Below, piece by piece: positions 43,179 through 51,503 of a DNA stretch of 64,000 bases. The position numbers and the translations under genes are program-made. The stretch covers positions 92,773 to 156,772 of the forward strand of contig DXIX01000012.1 of NCBI GenBank assembly GCA_019112635.1, given 5' to 3'. Source of the stretch: Candidatus Blautia intestinigallinarum (GTDB lineage: Bacteria; Bacillota; Clostridia; Lachnospirales; Lachnospiraceae). Position 1 is the first letter of the stretch. Every line of letters starts with the position of its first letter. The notes under the pieces are model-generated. The model made no database searches. It was given only the letters and a program-made list of their open reading frames with translations, and was not told the DNA's origin.

Positions 43179-44273
43179 TCAAGGGATGAAATCCAGACTG
43201 ATTTTGATTACCCGGTCTATCACTGTGGGAACATAAGCACGATAGCTGTAGGACGCAGATTCGAACAGGAGATAGAGATCATTTCCATCCACATAGATCT
43301 GCTCCATCTGGCACGGAAAAGAGAAACTCCATGTCGCGTGAGGATCTCTCAGAGAAGAAGCTGACAGGTGGTCAAAGATGCGTAGCTGGGAGGGAAAGAT
43401 TCCATAGGACTGGGAGATCAAAAGCTGGTCATCACGGAAAGCAATTCCCTGGGCTTTTCCGGAGATCATGGAGATATCTTCTGCCACGGGGACTCTCATA
43501 TTCAGACCCCATTCCCGGTCCAGGGTCTCCACAAGCCCACCGTCGGAACTGATGGCAAATTTCTCAATGACACTGTCAGCATCTGTGGTGAAAAAACCAA
43601 CGTAGAGTGCATGGTCATAATAGGCGAGAAAAGAGTCGCGGGTGATTCCATACAGGAAGTACTTTTCTGTGTATTCCAGGGGAGTATGGTATTCCTCATA
43701 CGAGTAATTTTCCAAGGCTTCCAGAGAGTAATAATTGGCTTGGGCCACGCCTCGTTCACGACCGGATACCCACAGATTCTGATGAATCGGATCGTAGGCG
43801 AGGCCTCCGGCATGGTTTCGGCCGGGGAGAATAATCTCTTTGATAAAAGTATGAGAATGCTTATCTATCATGTAGAGCACGGAGTTATGCTGTCTGGTAT
43901 GACAATATGCACTGATGAACAGATAATCTTCTGTGACAGCCAGCCCCTGGGGCGTCATGGAAGTACAGGAAGCAGACTCTCCAGCTGGAGAACAGGTTCT
44001 GGTGCCGTTCAAACCTGGGATGATATAGGTGTCGCTGACAGGAGAATGGTCATAATACTGAATTCCGTATTCTTCCAGGATTGCGTTTTCCCCGGCGATC
44101 TGGGAAAATTGTGAGAATGTATATACAGCTGCACTTGTGTCTGTGGCCGGCGCCTGACTGTCCGGCTCTGTCTTTCCTCGGTAGAGAACCGCATAAAGGC
44201 AGTAAATGCCGGTGGCTGTCAACAGAAACAGAAGATAGTACAGCAAGATTTTTCTTCTTTTTTTTCTTTTCAT
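43179..44273 (-). CDS. Membrane-anchored extracellular beta-propeller-like protein
   Basis: 364 residues. A basic N-terminus (MKRKKRRK) and one membrane helix (residues ~9-28) anchor an extracytoplasmic domain. Repeated blocks of the kind GLAVTEDYLFISAY, GLAYDPIHQNLWVSG and GIAFRDDQLLISQS look like propeller blades (NHL/YncE-like). Four cysteines in the first half (CSPAGESASC) could form a disulphide. I do not recognise a named family or function. The gene is isolated, with a promoter TTGTAT-18-TATGAT on the minus strand. Confidence 0.7.
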   Translation of the reverse strand: MKRKKRRKILLYYLLFLLTATGIYCLYAVLYRGKTEPDSQAPATDTSAAVYTFSQFSQIAGENAILEEYGIQYYDHSPVSDTYIIPGLNGTRTCSPAGESASCTSMTPQGLAVTEDYLFISAYCHTRQHNSVLYMIDKHSHTFIKEIILPGRNHAGGLAYDPIHQNLWVSGRERGVAQANYYSLEALENYSYEEYHTPLEYTEKYFLYGITRDSFLAYYDHALYVGFFTTDADSVIEKFAISSDGGLVETLDREWGLNMRVPVAEDISMISGKAQGIAFRDDQLLISQSYGIFPSQLRIFDHLSASSLRDPHATWSFSFPCQMEQIYVDGNDLYLLFESASYSYRAYVPTVIDRVIKISLDFIP

Positions 44274-44305
44274 GGTGACCTCGCAGAGAATATTTCTTCT
44301 ATCTA

Positions 44306-44335
44306 ATCATACTATATCAGAAGAACTCCATACAA
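44306..44335 (-). promoter_or_regulatory. Promoter of the propeller-like gene
   Basis: Minus strand TTGTAT (44335-44330), 18-bp spacer, TATGAT (44311-44306). Confidence 0.5.
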
Positions 44336-44428
44336 GGGAGAAAAACAGAGAATAAAATCAAAAAGTACGGTATATTTTTTCGGAATTCTGAGATGCTAAC
44401 AACAGGAAATTTGAGAGGAGAATGTGAT

Positions 44429-44857
44429 ATGAATGGAAACGCAGAACTTTTAAATTTTGTTGTGCAGAATTCTCAGATGGGTATTGAGACATTGCCCAGA
44501 CTTTTGGAAATGGTGAAAAATGAAAAACTCTCAGAACACCTGAGAAAACAGCTGGAGGGGTATGAGGACTTCAAAAGAAAGGCAGGAGAGCTTCTGTGTC
44601 AGCAAAATTGTGAGAAAAAAGAATTAAGCGGCATGGAGAAGATCAAGACCTATTTGATGATGAATCTGCAGACCATGATGGACAAGAGCGATTCCCATAT
44701 TGCGCAGATGTTGATTCAGGGTTCCACCATGGGAGTGACAGACGCTGTGAAGAGGCTGCATGATTACCAGGATGCGGATCGGAAAGTTGTGGATCTGATG
44801 GAAGATTTACGGAAGTTTGAGGAAAAAAGCATCGAAAAAATTAAGGAATTTCTGTGA
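44429..44857 (+). CDS. Small all-helical protein of unknown function
   Basis: 142 residues, ATG 44429 8 bases after GAGAGGAG. No signal peptide or membrane helix. It is predicted to be almost wholly helical with amphipathic runs (NFVVQNSQMGIETLPRLLEMV; MDKSDSHIAQMLIQGSTMG; EDLRKFEEKSIEKIKEFL), compatible with a four-helix bundle such as the ferritin-like/DUF2383 type, though I see no clear metal-ligand set. Single gene. Confidence 0.68.
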   Translation: MNGNAELLNFVVQNSQMGIETLPRLLEMVKNEKLSEHLRKQLEGYEDFKRKAGELLCQQNCEKKELSGMEKIKTYLMMNLQTMMDKSDSHIAQMLIQGSTMGVTDAVKRLHDYQDADRKVVDLMEDLRKFEEKSIEKIKEFL

Positions 44858-44913
44858 TTCTGATGCTTTTCCCGGGCCTGCGGGGTATGGAATTGGATAA
44901 ATCATGCATAATT

Positions 44914-44933
44914 GCAATATTTAGCAATATTTA
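44914..44933. repeat. Tandem 10-bp direct repeat upstream of the Wzz promoter
   Basis: GCAATATTTA occurs twice in tandem, ending 26 bases before the -35 at 44960. It could be a regulator site. Confidence 0.5.
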
Positions 44934-44959
44934 TGGAAAAACTTCGCAGGCTTCATTGA

Positions 44960-44988
44960 TTGACTTGGTTTATACAGAATGATACAAT
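44960..44988 (+). promoter_or_regulatory. Promoter of the Wzz/BY-kinase operon
   Basis: TTGACT (44960-44965), 17-bp spacer, TACAAT (44983-44988). The leader to the start codon is about 75 bases. Confidence 0.75.
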
Positions 44989-45067
44989 ATTCACAACTTG
45001 AGGGAATATTCGTTCTCTCGGGTATTTTATTTTTACTATATTAAGAGAAGCAGAGGAAAAATTTCAT

Positions 45068-45790
45068 ATGGAGACAGAGAACTTTAACGAGGAGATGGAA
45101 ATTGACCTGATAGATCTTCTTTCTTATCTTAAGAGAAAGGCCTGGATGATTCTGCTGGGACTGCTCATAGGGGTTTTGCTCTCGGGTATTTATACGCTGA
45201 AGATTGTAAATCCCATGTATGCGGCTTCCTCCATGATTTATATGCGGGGAGCAGGCAACACGATCACCTCCATTCAGGATCTGCAGATCGGGGCAGAACT
45301 CACAAATGATTATGAGGTTATTTTCACCAGCCGTCCGATTCTCGAAGAAGTCATTGAGAAGTTGAATCTTGACATGACTTATCAGGAGCTTCAGACGAGA
45401 ATCGAGCTTTCAAATCCTACGGATACCCGTATTCTGAAAGTGGAACTAAAAGACGAAGATCCCGAGAGAGCCAGTGAGATTGTGAACACTCTTGTCCAGG
45501 TGGGAATGGACAGTGTCAAGGAGATTGATGCCAAGGAACCATATTTAATTGAGGAGGCAGTTGCCAACAATCAGCCGGTATCTCCGTCAAAGACAAAGAA
45601 TCTGGCGATGGGCGCGCTGGCAGGTGCTTTTCTGGTGGGGGCTGTTTTGGCTCTTCGGTACATTGTGAATGATCAGATTTGCGGAGAAGACGATGTGGTG
45701 AAGGCACTGGGAGTTCCGGTATTCTGCAGTATTCCGGAGAATGGCAGTATGTCGAAAAAGGATCATAGAAAAAATCGCAGGAAAGGATAG
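45068..45790 (+). CDS. Wzz-type polysaccharide co-polymerase / BY-kinase adaptor
   Basis: 240 residues. Cytoplasmic start, membrane helix near residues 27-47, an outside loop with the usual coiled region, and a second helix near 178-198 preceded by the proline-containing NNQPVSPSKTKN motif of Wzz/YveK/CapA proteins. These proteins set polysaccharide chain length and activate the cognate tyrosine kinase, whose gene starts 5 bases downstream. The cluster contains no glycosyltransferase, flippase or polymerase. Confidence 0.9.
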   Translation: METENFNEEMEIDLIDLLSYLKRKAWMILLGLLIGVLLSGIYTLKIVNPMYAASSMIYMRGAGNTITSIQDLQIGAELTNDYEVIFTSRPILEEVIEKLNLDMTYQELQTRIELSNPTDTRILKVELKDEDPERASEIVNTLVQVGMDSVKEIDAKEPYLIEEAVANNQPVSPSKTKNLAMGALAGAFLVGAVLALRYIVNDQICGEDDVVKALGVPVFCSIPENGSMSKKDHRKNRRKG

Positions 45791-45795
45791 ACAAC

Positions 45796-46476
45796 ATGCA
45801 GGCAAAGATTGTATTACCGAAGGAGGAGTTGGAGTATGAGGCTGCAGAGGCGATCAAAACTTTGCGTACGAATATTCTGTACAGCGAAGAGGTCAAATCT
45901 GTGGTGCTGACCAGTACAATTCCAAACGAAGGAAAGTCTACGATTTCGCTGGAACTTGCCAAAAGCTTTGCGGGGCTGGGGAAGAATACGGTTTTGGTAG
46001 ACTGTGATATGCGCAGATCCTGTCTTGCGGCCCGGCTGGGAGTGACAGATGAGATTCATGGAGTCAGCGAGTATCTGTCAAAGCAGAGTATGAAGATTGT
46101 ATACCGGACATCAGACCCGAATTTATCGATTATTTTCAGCGGAAATTGTCCGCCGAATCCTTCGGAGCTTTTGTCGAGCGCCAGGTTCGAAGGGCTGTTG
46201 GAGACGCTGAAGGAGGCCTATGACTACATTATCATTGACGCGCCTCCCATTGGAAATCTGGTGGATGGGACCATCATCAGCAGACATGCGGACGGAACTC
46301 TTCTGGTAGTCCGGAATGATTTTGTGAAGACGAAAGAGGCAAGACGGGTAAAGCAGAAGATTGAGCAAAATGGAGGGAAGGTTCTGGGCGTGGTTCTCAA
46401 CCGGGTAAAGAAGAACCAGAAGGGCTCTCATTATTACTATAAAAAATATAAGAATTACGAATATGGAAAAGAATAA
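45796..46476 (+). CDS. CpsD/YwqD-type bacterial tyrosine kinase
   Basis: 226 residues. Walker A in TSTIPNEGKSTISLELA, Walker A' VLVDCDMRR and Walker B YIIIDAPP are the BY-kinase set. The C-terminus is a tyrosine cluster (HYYYKKYKNYEYGKE), the autophosphorylation tail. It needs the cytoplasmic end of the preceding Wzz-type protein for activity and regulates exopolysaccharide synthesis. It overlaps the LCP gene by 14 bases. Confidence 0.93.
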   Translation: MQAKIVLPKEELEYEAAEAIKTLRTNILYSEEVKSVVLTSTIPNEGKSTISLELAKSFAGLGKNTVLVDCDMRRSCLAARLGVTDEIHGVSEYLSKQSMKIVYRTSDPNLSIIFSGNCPPNPSELLSSARFEGLLETLKEAYDYIIIDAPPIGNLVDGTIISRHADGTLLVVRNDFVKTKEARRVKQKIEQNGGKVLGVVLNRVKKNQKGSHYYYKKYKNYEYGKE

Positions 46477-47428
46477 ACGGTTTGGATTAAAAATTGGTGT
46501 TGTCCTGCTGGCGGCTGTAGCTGTGGCTGTGGCGCTGTGGGCCATGTGGCCCGAGGAAGAGGAGAGGGAGATCTCCCAGAGCAATGAGCGCGCTTACAGA
46601 CATGTGGAGGTTGACGGCAGACAATTTGATTATAATACCAATTTACTCACGCTGCTGTGCATGGGGATTGACACTACGGATGAGTCTGTTGCCCAGTCGG
46701 ATGTGATTGATCTGATGGTTTTGGACCGGGAGGAGGAGAGAATCAAAATTCTGTCTATCTCCCGTGATGCTATGGTGCCGATCAGAATCTTTGACGCCGG
46801 CGGAAAATCGCTGGGCTGGGAGGAACAGCATCTTGCGTTGGCATCTTCCTATGGATCCACACAGGAGAGGGGCTGTCTGTTGACTTGCGAGGCGGTTTCC
46901 AAAATGTTGTGGGATATTCCCATTGTATATTATGCGGGAGCAAATTTGTCAGCATTCGACCAGTTTCAAAGCCTGGCAGGGGATTTCGATATTGTGGTCC
47001 CGGATGACAGTTTGGCAAGTCTTGGAGCAGAGTATCAAAAAGGCAGCACACTGACGATCACAGAGGAAAACGCGGAGTTGTTTGTAAGATCCAGAGACAC
47101 GGATGTGGATTTCTCGAATACATCGCGTATGCTGCGGCAGCAGGCTTATATCGAAGGGTATATCAACACGCTGAGGGAACAATTGCAGGAGGACTTCAAT
47201 GGCACGGTGGCAAGAGCATCCAGCTTACTGCCACAGCTGGTGACGAACATCTCAGTGGACGAAGTAACTGATTTCGCGGAAATGCTTATGAATTATGAGT
47301 TCTCCGCGGATGAGGATTACATAGTCGTGGAAGGAACGCAGGAGAAAGGCCTTTTTCATGATGAGTACCACATCGATGAGAGCAAATTGCAGGAACTGAT
47401 ACTGGAGGTATTCTATAAAGCACAATAA
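46463..47428 (+). CDS. LytR-CpsA-Psr (LCP) family protein
   Basis: 321 residues with one N-terminal membrane helix (residues ~9-28), then an LCP domain: LLTLLCMGIDTTDE, RIKILSISRDAMVPI (the SR-D core) and the C-terminal RSRDTDVDFSNTSRMLRQQAYI carrying conserved arginines. LCP proteins transfer polyprenyl-linked glycopolymers onto peptidoglycan. It follows directly on the BY-kinase, so the operon likely handles attachment of a surface polysaccharide whose synthesis genes are elsewhere. Confidence 0.9.
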   Translation: MEKNKRFGLKIGVVLLAAVAVAVALWAMWPEEEEREISQSNERAYRHVEVDGRQFDYNTNLLTLLCMGIDTTDESVAQSDVIDLMVLDREEERIKILSISRDAMVPIRIFDAGGKSLGWEEQHLALASSYGSTQERGCLLTCEAVSKMLWDIPIVYYAGANLSAFDQFQSLAGDFDIVVPDDSLASLGAEYQKGSTLTITEENAELFVRSRDTDVDFSNTSRMLRQQAYIEGYINTLREQLQEDFNGTVARASSLLPQLVTNISVDEVTDFAEMLMNYEFSADEDYIVVEGTQEKGLFHDEYHIDESKLQELILEVFYKAQ

Positions 47429-47444
47429 AACAGGAGGCAATACT

Positions 47445-48020
47445 ATGAAAAAAGGATTAGTAAGAATCATTGCAGGCTGTCTGACCGTTGTTATGACTGC
47501 GGCGGCTGTGATGGCTGCACCAAGCCCTACCAAAAACGGTACGGTATCCCAGGAGTTCACCATTAACGGCGAGAAGGCAGATCCGACTCAGTATAAAGCG
47601 GAATTTAAGACCAAGCTTGAGGATCTGGATCTTGAGAAAGAGGTCCTTGATCTGATCAATGACATCAATAAAGAGCCGGAGAAATTACAGGAGATCCTGA
47701 AAGATAAGGATCTGGTTGTGGCAAAGGACGACAAAATTGATGTGGAAGCGCTGGAACTGCTCACAACCATTCAGGATCTTTCAATTGTTGACCTTGCCAC
47801 CGGCCAGATCATGAAAGACCTCAAAGACGTAACTCTGACCTGGGAGGTTCCGAATCTGAAAAAAGGAATCGGAGAGATTCGTGTTCTTCATTACAGTACA
47901 GTCAGAGAAGTGTGGGAAATTCTGAAACCGGAGAAGATCGATTATAAAGAGAAGGCAATTACACAGCACTTTGAAGATCTGTCACCGGTAGCAGTTGTCT
48001 ATGTGCCGGCTGAGAAATAA
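47445..48020 (+). CDS. Secreted protein of unknown function linked to the BY-kinase operon
   Basis: 191 residues; AGGAGG precedes ATG. Sec signal peptide with cleavage near AAAVMAA-PSPTK. The mature part has a charged helical middle (LEDLDLEKEVLDLINDINKEPEKLQEILKDKD) and a beta-rich C-terminus (VTLTWEVPNL...IRVLHYSTVREVWEILKPEKID...SPVAVVYVP). No lipobox or sortase motif. No family is recognised. It is 16 bases after the LCP gene and before a terminator, so it belongs to the same operon and is probably an extracellular partner. Confidence 0.75.
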   Translation: MKKGLVRIIAGCLTVVMTAAAVMAAPSPTKNGTVSQEFTINGEKADPTQYKAEFKTKLEDLDLEKEVLDLINDINKEPEKLQEILKDKDLVVAKDDKIDVEALELLTTIQDLSIVDLATGQIMKDLKDVTLTWEVPNLKKGIGEIRVLHYSTVREVWEILKPEKIDYKEKAITQHFEDLSPVAVVYVPAEK

Positions 48021-48043
48021 AATATCTGGATCATCCTGCAAAG

Positions 48044-48077
48044 AAACGGTTCTGCCGACAGGCAGAGCCGTTTTTTT
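48044..48077. terminator. Terminator of the Wzz/BY-kinase operon
   Basis: AAACGGTTCTGCC (48044-48056), loop GACA, GGCAGAGCCG then TTTTTTT; one G-U wobble. Serves the convergent binding-protein gene weakly. Confidence 0.9.
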
Positions 48078-48087
48078 GCAGATAAGT

Positions 48088-49122
48088 TTACTGCGCTGCT
48101 TTCTGCGCGAATTCAGTGTTCACCAGTTTTTCGTAAGGAGTGCGCTCAGCAAGTTCGCCTGCATCTTCCAGAATATCCTGGAGAAGATCAAAGCTTTCCT
48201 CGGAGAAGATCAGATTCTTCGCCCAGGTGTCTTGTTCATAATACCTGGTGATGATAGTTGTGATGGTCTCCAGATCTGTATCTGTAAACTGCGGTTCGAT
48301 CACGGCGGCGATTTCTTCAGGTGTGTGAGTCTGGACGAAGTCCATGCCTTTTTGAAGCGCATTGGTAAATCCCTGGATTACTTCCGGATTCTCTTCCAGG
48401 TAGCTTTGTTTCGCAGAAAATGCCGTGTAGGGCACATAACCGCTGTCCACACCCAGGGAGGCGACAACGTATCCCTTGCCTTCGGATTCCAGACTGGTGG
48501 CGCTTGGCTCGAATTCAACGGTAAAATCACCCTGGCCGCTGGAGAATGCGGCAGCGGTAGAACCGAAATCGATACTTTGATCGATGGACAGATCTGTCTG
48601 AGGATCGATTCCGTTCTGTTTGAGAATATACTCAAAGACCATCTCCGGCATTCCGCCTTTTCTTCCTCCGAGGACTTCACTGCCTTTCAAATCCTGCCAG
48701 GTAAATCCCGGCATTTCTTCCCGGGCTACAAGAAAATTGCCGGCCCGCTGAGTGAGCTGCGCAAAGTTGACGACGGGGTCATTGGCCCCCTCCTGATAAG
48801 CATAGATGGAAGCTTCTGCTCCCATGAAGCCGATGTCAGCTTCTCCGGACAACACTGCGGTCATGGTTTTATCTGCGCCAAAGCCGTTGACCAGGGTCAG
48901 GTCAATGCCTTCTTCCTGAAAGTAACCTTCTTCAATTGCCACGTACTGAGGTGCGTAGAAGATGGAGTGGGCTACCTCATTCAAGGTGACAGGGGTGAGG
49001 GTATCCTCCTGTGTGGTGTCCGCAGTTTCTGCGGCGGCAGGCTTTTCGTCTGAGTGACAGGCAGTCAGTCCGAAGGCGCACAGTATGCCCAGGGAACACA
49101 GGGCGAATAATTTCTTTTTCAT
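48088..49122 (-). CDS. SsuA/THI5-type ABC substrate-binding lipoprotein
   Basis: 344 residues. The signal ends in the lipobox FGLTAC. The mature domain follows the NMT1/SsuA pattern: IFYAPQYVAIEEGYFQEEGIDLTLVNG, DIGFMGAEASIYAYQ, and GGRKGGMPEMVFEYILKQNGID. Relatives bind aliphatic sulfonates, taurine, nitrate or pyrimidine precursors of thiamine. No permease or ATPase gene is adjacent, so its transporter partner is elsewhere. The ligand cannot be assigned. Confidence 0.88.
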   Translation of the reverse strand: MKKKLFALCSLGILCAFGLTACHSDEKPAAAETADTTQEDTLTPVTLNEVAHSIFYAPQYVAIEEGYFQEEGIDLTLVNGFGADKTMTAVLSGEADIGFMGAEASIYAYQEGANDPVVNFAQLTQRAGNFLVAREEMPGFTWQDLKGSEVLGGRKGGMPEMVFEYILKQNGIDPQTDLSIDQSIDFGSTAAAFSSGQGDFTVEFEPSATSLESEGKGYVVASLGVDSGYVPYTAFSAKQSYLEENPEVIQGFTNALQKGMDFVQTHTPEEIAAVIEPQFTDTDLETITTIITRYYEQDTWAKNLIFSEESFDLLQDILEDAGELAERTPYEKLVNTEFAQKAAQ

Positions 49123-49152
49123 ATAATCCTCCTCAAGATATTACACAATTCT

Positions 49153-49183
49153 AATATATTTTAAAATTGGAAAAAAGTGTCAA
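49153..49183 (-). promoter_or_regulatory. Promoter of the substrate-binding protein gene
   Basis: Minus strand TTGACA (49183-49178) with TATATT (49158-49153); the 19-bp spacer is long. Confidence 0.45.
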
Positions 49184-49200
49184 GAAATTCGTTTCTCTCA

Positions 49201-49230
49201 TTGCATTTTATTAGAGAATCGTATTATACT
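49201..49230 (+). promoter_or_regulatory. Promoter of the ferritin gene
   Basis: TTGCAT (49201-49206), 18-bp spacer, TATACT (49225-49230). Confidence 0.6.
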
Positions 49231-49286
49231 GAACACAGACACGATGAGAAGGTGTTCTGAGAGTAAGAAAGAAGGAGATGTTTGTT

Positions 49287-49799
49287 ATGTTGAATGAAAA
49301 AGTGGCAGAACTGTTAAATCAGCAGATCAATTATGAGTTTTATTCAGCCTATTTATATCTGGACTTCTCAAACTTTTATGTGGAGAAAGGGCTGAATGGT
49401 TTCGCAAACTGGTACAAAGTGCAGGCACAGGAGGAGAGAGATCACGCAATGTTGTTTATGCAGTATATGCAGAACAACGATCTTCCGGTGGAATTGAATG
49501 CCATTGACAAGCCAAACGCAGAACTAAAGGAAAACATGGATCCTCTGACAGAAGGATTGAAGCATGAGCAGTTTGTGACCAGTCTGATCAATAATATTTA
49601 CGACGCGGCATATTCGGTGAAGGATTTCCGGACCATGCAGTTTTTAGACTGGTTTGTGAAAGAGCAGGGAGAAGAGGAGACGAATGCCAACGATCTGATT
49701 AAGAAAATGGAATTATTCGGATCAGATCCAAAAGGTCTGTATATGCTTGACAATGAGCTGGCAGGACGTGTATATGCGGCTCCCTCTCTGGTGCTGTAA
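49287..49799 (+). CDS. ftnA: Ferritin (FtnA type)
   Basis: 170 residues. ATG 49287 is chosen: AAGGAG ends at 49277, leaving no spacing for ATG 49278. Ferroxidase-centre residues are visible in NYEFYSAYLYLD, QAQEERDHAMLFMQY (E-x-x-H) and DWFVKEQGEEE. It stores iron as a 24-subunit cage and protects an anaerobe from oxidative stress. A membrane coiled-coil protein gene follows 3 bases later. No Fur/PerR-type box was confidently identified. Confidence 0.93.
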   Translation: MLNEKVAELLNQQINYEFYSAYLYLDFSNFYVEKGLNGFANWYKVQAQEERDHAMLFMQYMQNNDLPVELNAIDKPNAELKENMDPLTEGLKHEQFVTSLINNIYDAAYSVKDFRTMQFLDWFVKEQGEEETNANDLIKKMELFGSDPKGLYMLDNELAGRVYAAPSLVL

Positions 49800-49802
49800 A
49801 AA

Positions 49803-50165
49803 ATGGAAGATGAACAGAGAACAAGCCAGGAGATTAGCCAGACGGAATTGATGAAAAAGCAGTTATTTTATTCCAGAATTACCTGCTTTGCCATTGTGAT
49901 TTTTCTGCTTATTTTTGCGGTCGTGCTGGTACCGCGAACCGTTCGTATCCTGCATAATCTGAATGAGATAACGACGGAGTTAAATCAGGTGGATATTAAA
50001 GGTCTGGAATCAGATGTGAAGGAAAATCTCGGGAAAATCAGTGATTCGCTGGACGATCTGGATACAGATACTTTGAATCATGCAATAGGGGAATTGGATC
50101 AGGTAGCTGAGACATTAAGCCAGGCGGTACAGCCTCTGACCAATTTTTACCGGGGACGAAATTAA
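49803..50165 (+). CDS. Single-pass membrane protein with coiled coil, downstream of ferritin
   Basis: 120 residues starting 3 bases after the ferritin stop; no ribosome site is visible, so translation probably relies on coupling. One membrane helix near residues 25-45, then a heptad-like outer segment (LNEITTELNQVDIKGLESDVKENLGKISDSLDDLDTDTLNHAIGELDQVAETL). No family recognised; a structural or scaffolding role is possible. proC follows without a terminator. Confidence 0.72.
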   Translation: MEDEQRTSQEISQTELMKKQLFYSRITCFAIVIFLLIFAVVLVPRTVRILHNLNEITTELNQVDIKGLESDVKENLGKISDSLDDLDTDTLNHAIGELDQVAETLSQAVQPLTNFYRGRN

Positions 50166-50220
50166 CCGGATGAAGTCAGCAAAAAATGCAGAAGAATCAC
50201 TCAGCGAAGGAGGATAAGAA

Positions 50221-51015
50221 ATGAAGATTGGATTTGTGGGATGCGGAAATATGGCATCTGCGATGATAGAAGGAATTCTGAGAAAAGGTCTCTGTGCGAG
50301 GGAAGAGATTATTGCTTCCAACCGCACAGAAGAAGGCAATAAAAGAAGCCAGGAGAGGCTGGGAATCTGTGTCACACGGGATAACTGCAAGGTTGTCAAA
50401 GAGGCGAACACCATTGTCATAGCTGTGAAACCTCAGTATTATGAAGAGGTGATCAAGGAGATTCGGGATTTGGTTACCGGAAAACATGTGATTATTTCCA
50501 TCGCTCCGGGAAAAACTCTGGCATGGCTGGAGGAAAAATTTGGAAAACCGGTGAAGATTGTGCGTACCATGCCAAATACGCCGGCTCTGGTGGGAGAGGG
50601 CATGACAGGAGCTTGTGCTAATTCCTATGTAAAGGAAGTGGAATTGGCGGGAGTTCAGGCGATTCTGAGCAGTTTTGGAAAGTATGAGATGGTTCCGGAA
50701 TCTCTGATGGACGTGGTGGTATCCGTCAGCGGAAGCTCGCCGGCTTATGTGTTTATGTTCATAGAGGCAATGGCAGATGCTGCCGTGGCAGATGGAATGC
50801 CAAGAGCCCAGGCATATGAGTTTGCGGCCCAGGCAGTACTGGGAAGCGCTAAGATGGTGCTGGAGACAGGAAAACATCCGGGAGAATTAAAAGATATGGT
50901 GTGTTCACCTGGAGGTACGACCATTGAAGCGGTGCGCCAATTGGAAAAGAGCGGTTTTCGAAGCTCTGTAATTGAAGCGATGAAGGCTTGTGCTGCAATC
51001 AGCCGAAAGATGTGA
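50221..51015 (+). CDS. proC: Pyrroline-5-carboxylate reductase
   Basis: 264 residues, full length. The N-terminal Rossmann motif GFVGCGNMASAMIEG binds NAD(P)H; the C-terminal signature GKHPGELKDMVCSPGGTTIEAVRQLE is diagnostic. It performs the last step of proline synthesis. GAAGGAGG precedes ATG. Position after ferritin and the coiled-coil gene suggests a shared transcript, though no functional link is evident. Confidence 0.96.
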   Translation: MKIGFVGCGNMASAMIEGILRKGLCAREEIIASNRTEEGNKRSQERLGICVTRDNCKVVKEANTIVIAVKPQYYEEVIKEIRDLVTGKHVIISIAPGKTLAWLEEKFGKPVKIVRTMPNTPALVGEGMTGACANSYVKEVELAGVQAILSSFGKYEMVPESLMDVVVSVSGSSPAYVFMFIEAMADAAVADGMPRAQAYEFAAQAVLGSAKMVLETGKHPGELKDMVCSPGGTTIEAVRQLEKSGFRSSVIEAMKACAAISRKM

Positions 51016-51020
51016 GACAA

Positions 51021-51054
51021 AAAAAGGTATGGCCAGATGCGGCCATACCTTTTT
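51021..51054. terminator. Bidirectional terminator between proC and the XRE regulator
   Basis: AAAAAGGTATGGCC (51021-51034), loop AGATGC, GGCCATACCTTTTT (51041-51054); a perfect 14-bp stem abutting the regulator's stop. Confidence 0.93.
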
Positions 51055-51384
51055 CTACTCAAGGGAACTCGTTTTTAACTGATTAATGAGAAGACGGACT
51101 TTATTCTGATTTTTGCGGGAAAGACTTCGGTAGTCTTCCAGAATTGCCAGGTCTTCTCTGGTAAGTACATCAGGGGACAATTTGGCAGTGATCAGAGTAT
51201 TTAGATCAACGCCAAGGATTTCGGCAATGGATGAAGTAATTTCCAGGGAAGGCGTGCGCTGACCATTTTCATAATTACAGTAGCTTTGACGCTGGATATG
51301 AAGTTTTTGCCCCATATAGGCTTGTGTGTAACCTCTGGCAGTGCGCAAAACCCGGAGATTGTTGGAAAAATCCGAAATATCCAT
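51055..51384 (-). CDS. XRE-family helix-turn-helix regulator
   Basis: 109 residues. Residues ~7-62 form a HTH_3 domain (LRVLRTARGYTQAYMGQKLHIQRQSYCNYENGQRTPSLEITSSIAEILGV). The C-terminal ~45 residues are helical and probably dimerise. An extended -10 (TGC-TATAAT on the minus strand, 51435-51430) lies upstream. It is divergent from a 57-codon membrane microprotein gene, a frequent regulator/target layout, so it may control that gene (inference). Confidence 0.88.
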   Translation of the reverse strand: MDISDFSNNLRVLRTARGYTQAYMGQKLHIQRQSYCNYENGQRTPSLEITSSIAEILGVDLNTLITAKLSPDVLTREDLAILEDYRSLSRKNQNKVRLLINQLKTSSLE

Positions 51385-51429
51385 ATGATATCGCCCCGTG
51401 ACCCTCTCGTTTCTTTTTCGTATAAACTG

Positions 51430-51435
51430 ATTATA
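51430..51435 (-). promoter_or_regulatory. Extended -10 of the XRE gene
   Basis: Minus strand TTGC-TATAAT; the TG element is present and no good -35 is seen. Confidence 0.5.
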
Positions 51436-51503
51436 GCAAGATTAGGCTGAAAAAACTTAATAGGCAACAAAATGAATACAAATATGCACATGGAGGTCCG
51501 TGT

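Noticed and set aside
47995..49053. 352-codon plus-strand open frame
   Set aside because: It is antisense to the SsuA-type binding protein, which has a lipobox and family motifs; the antisense translation has no recognisable feature.
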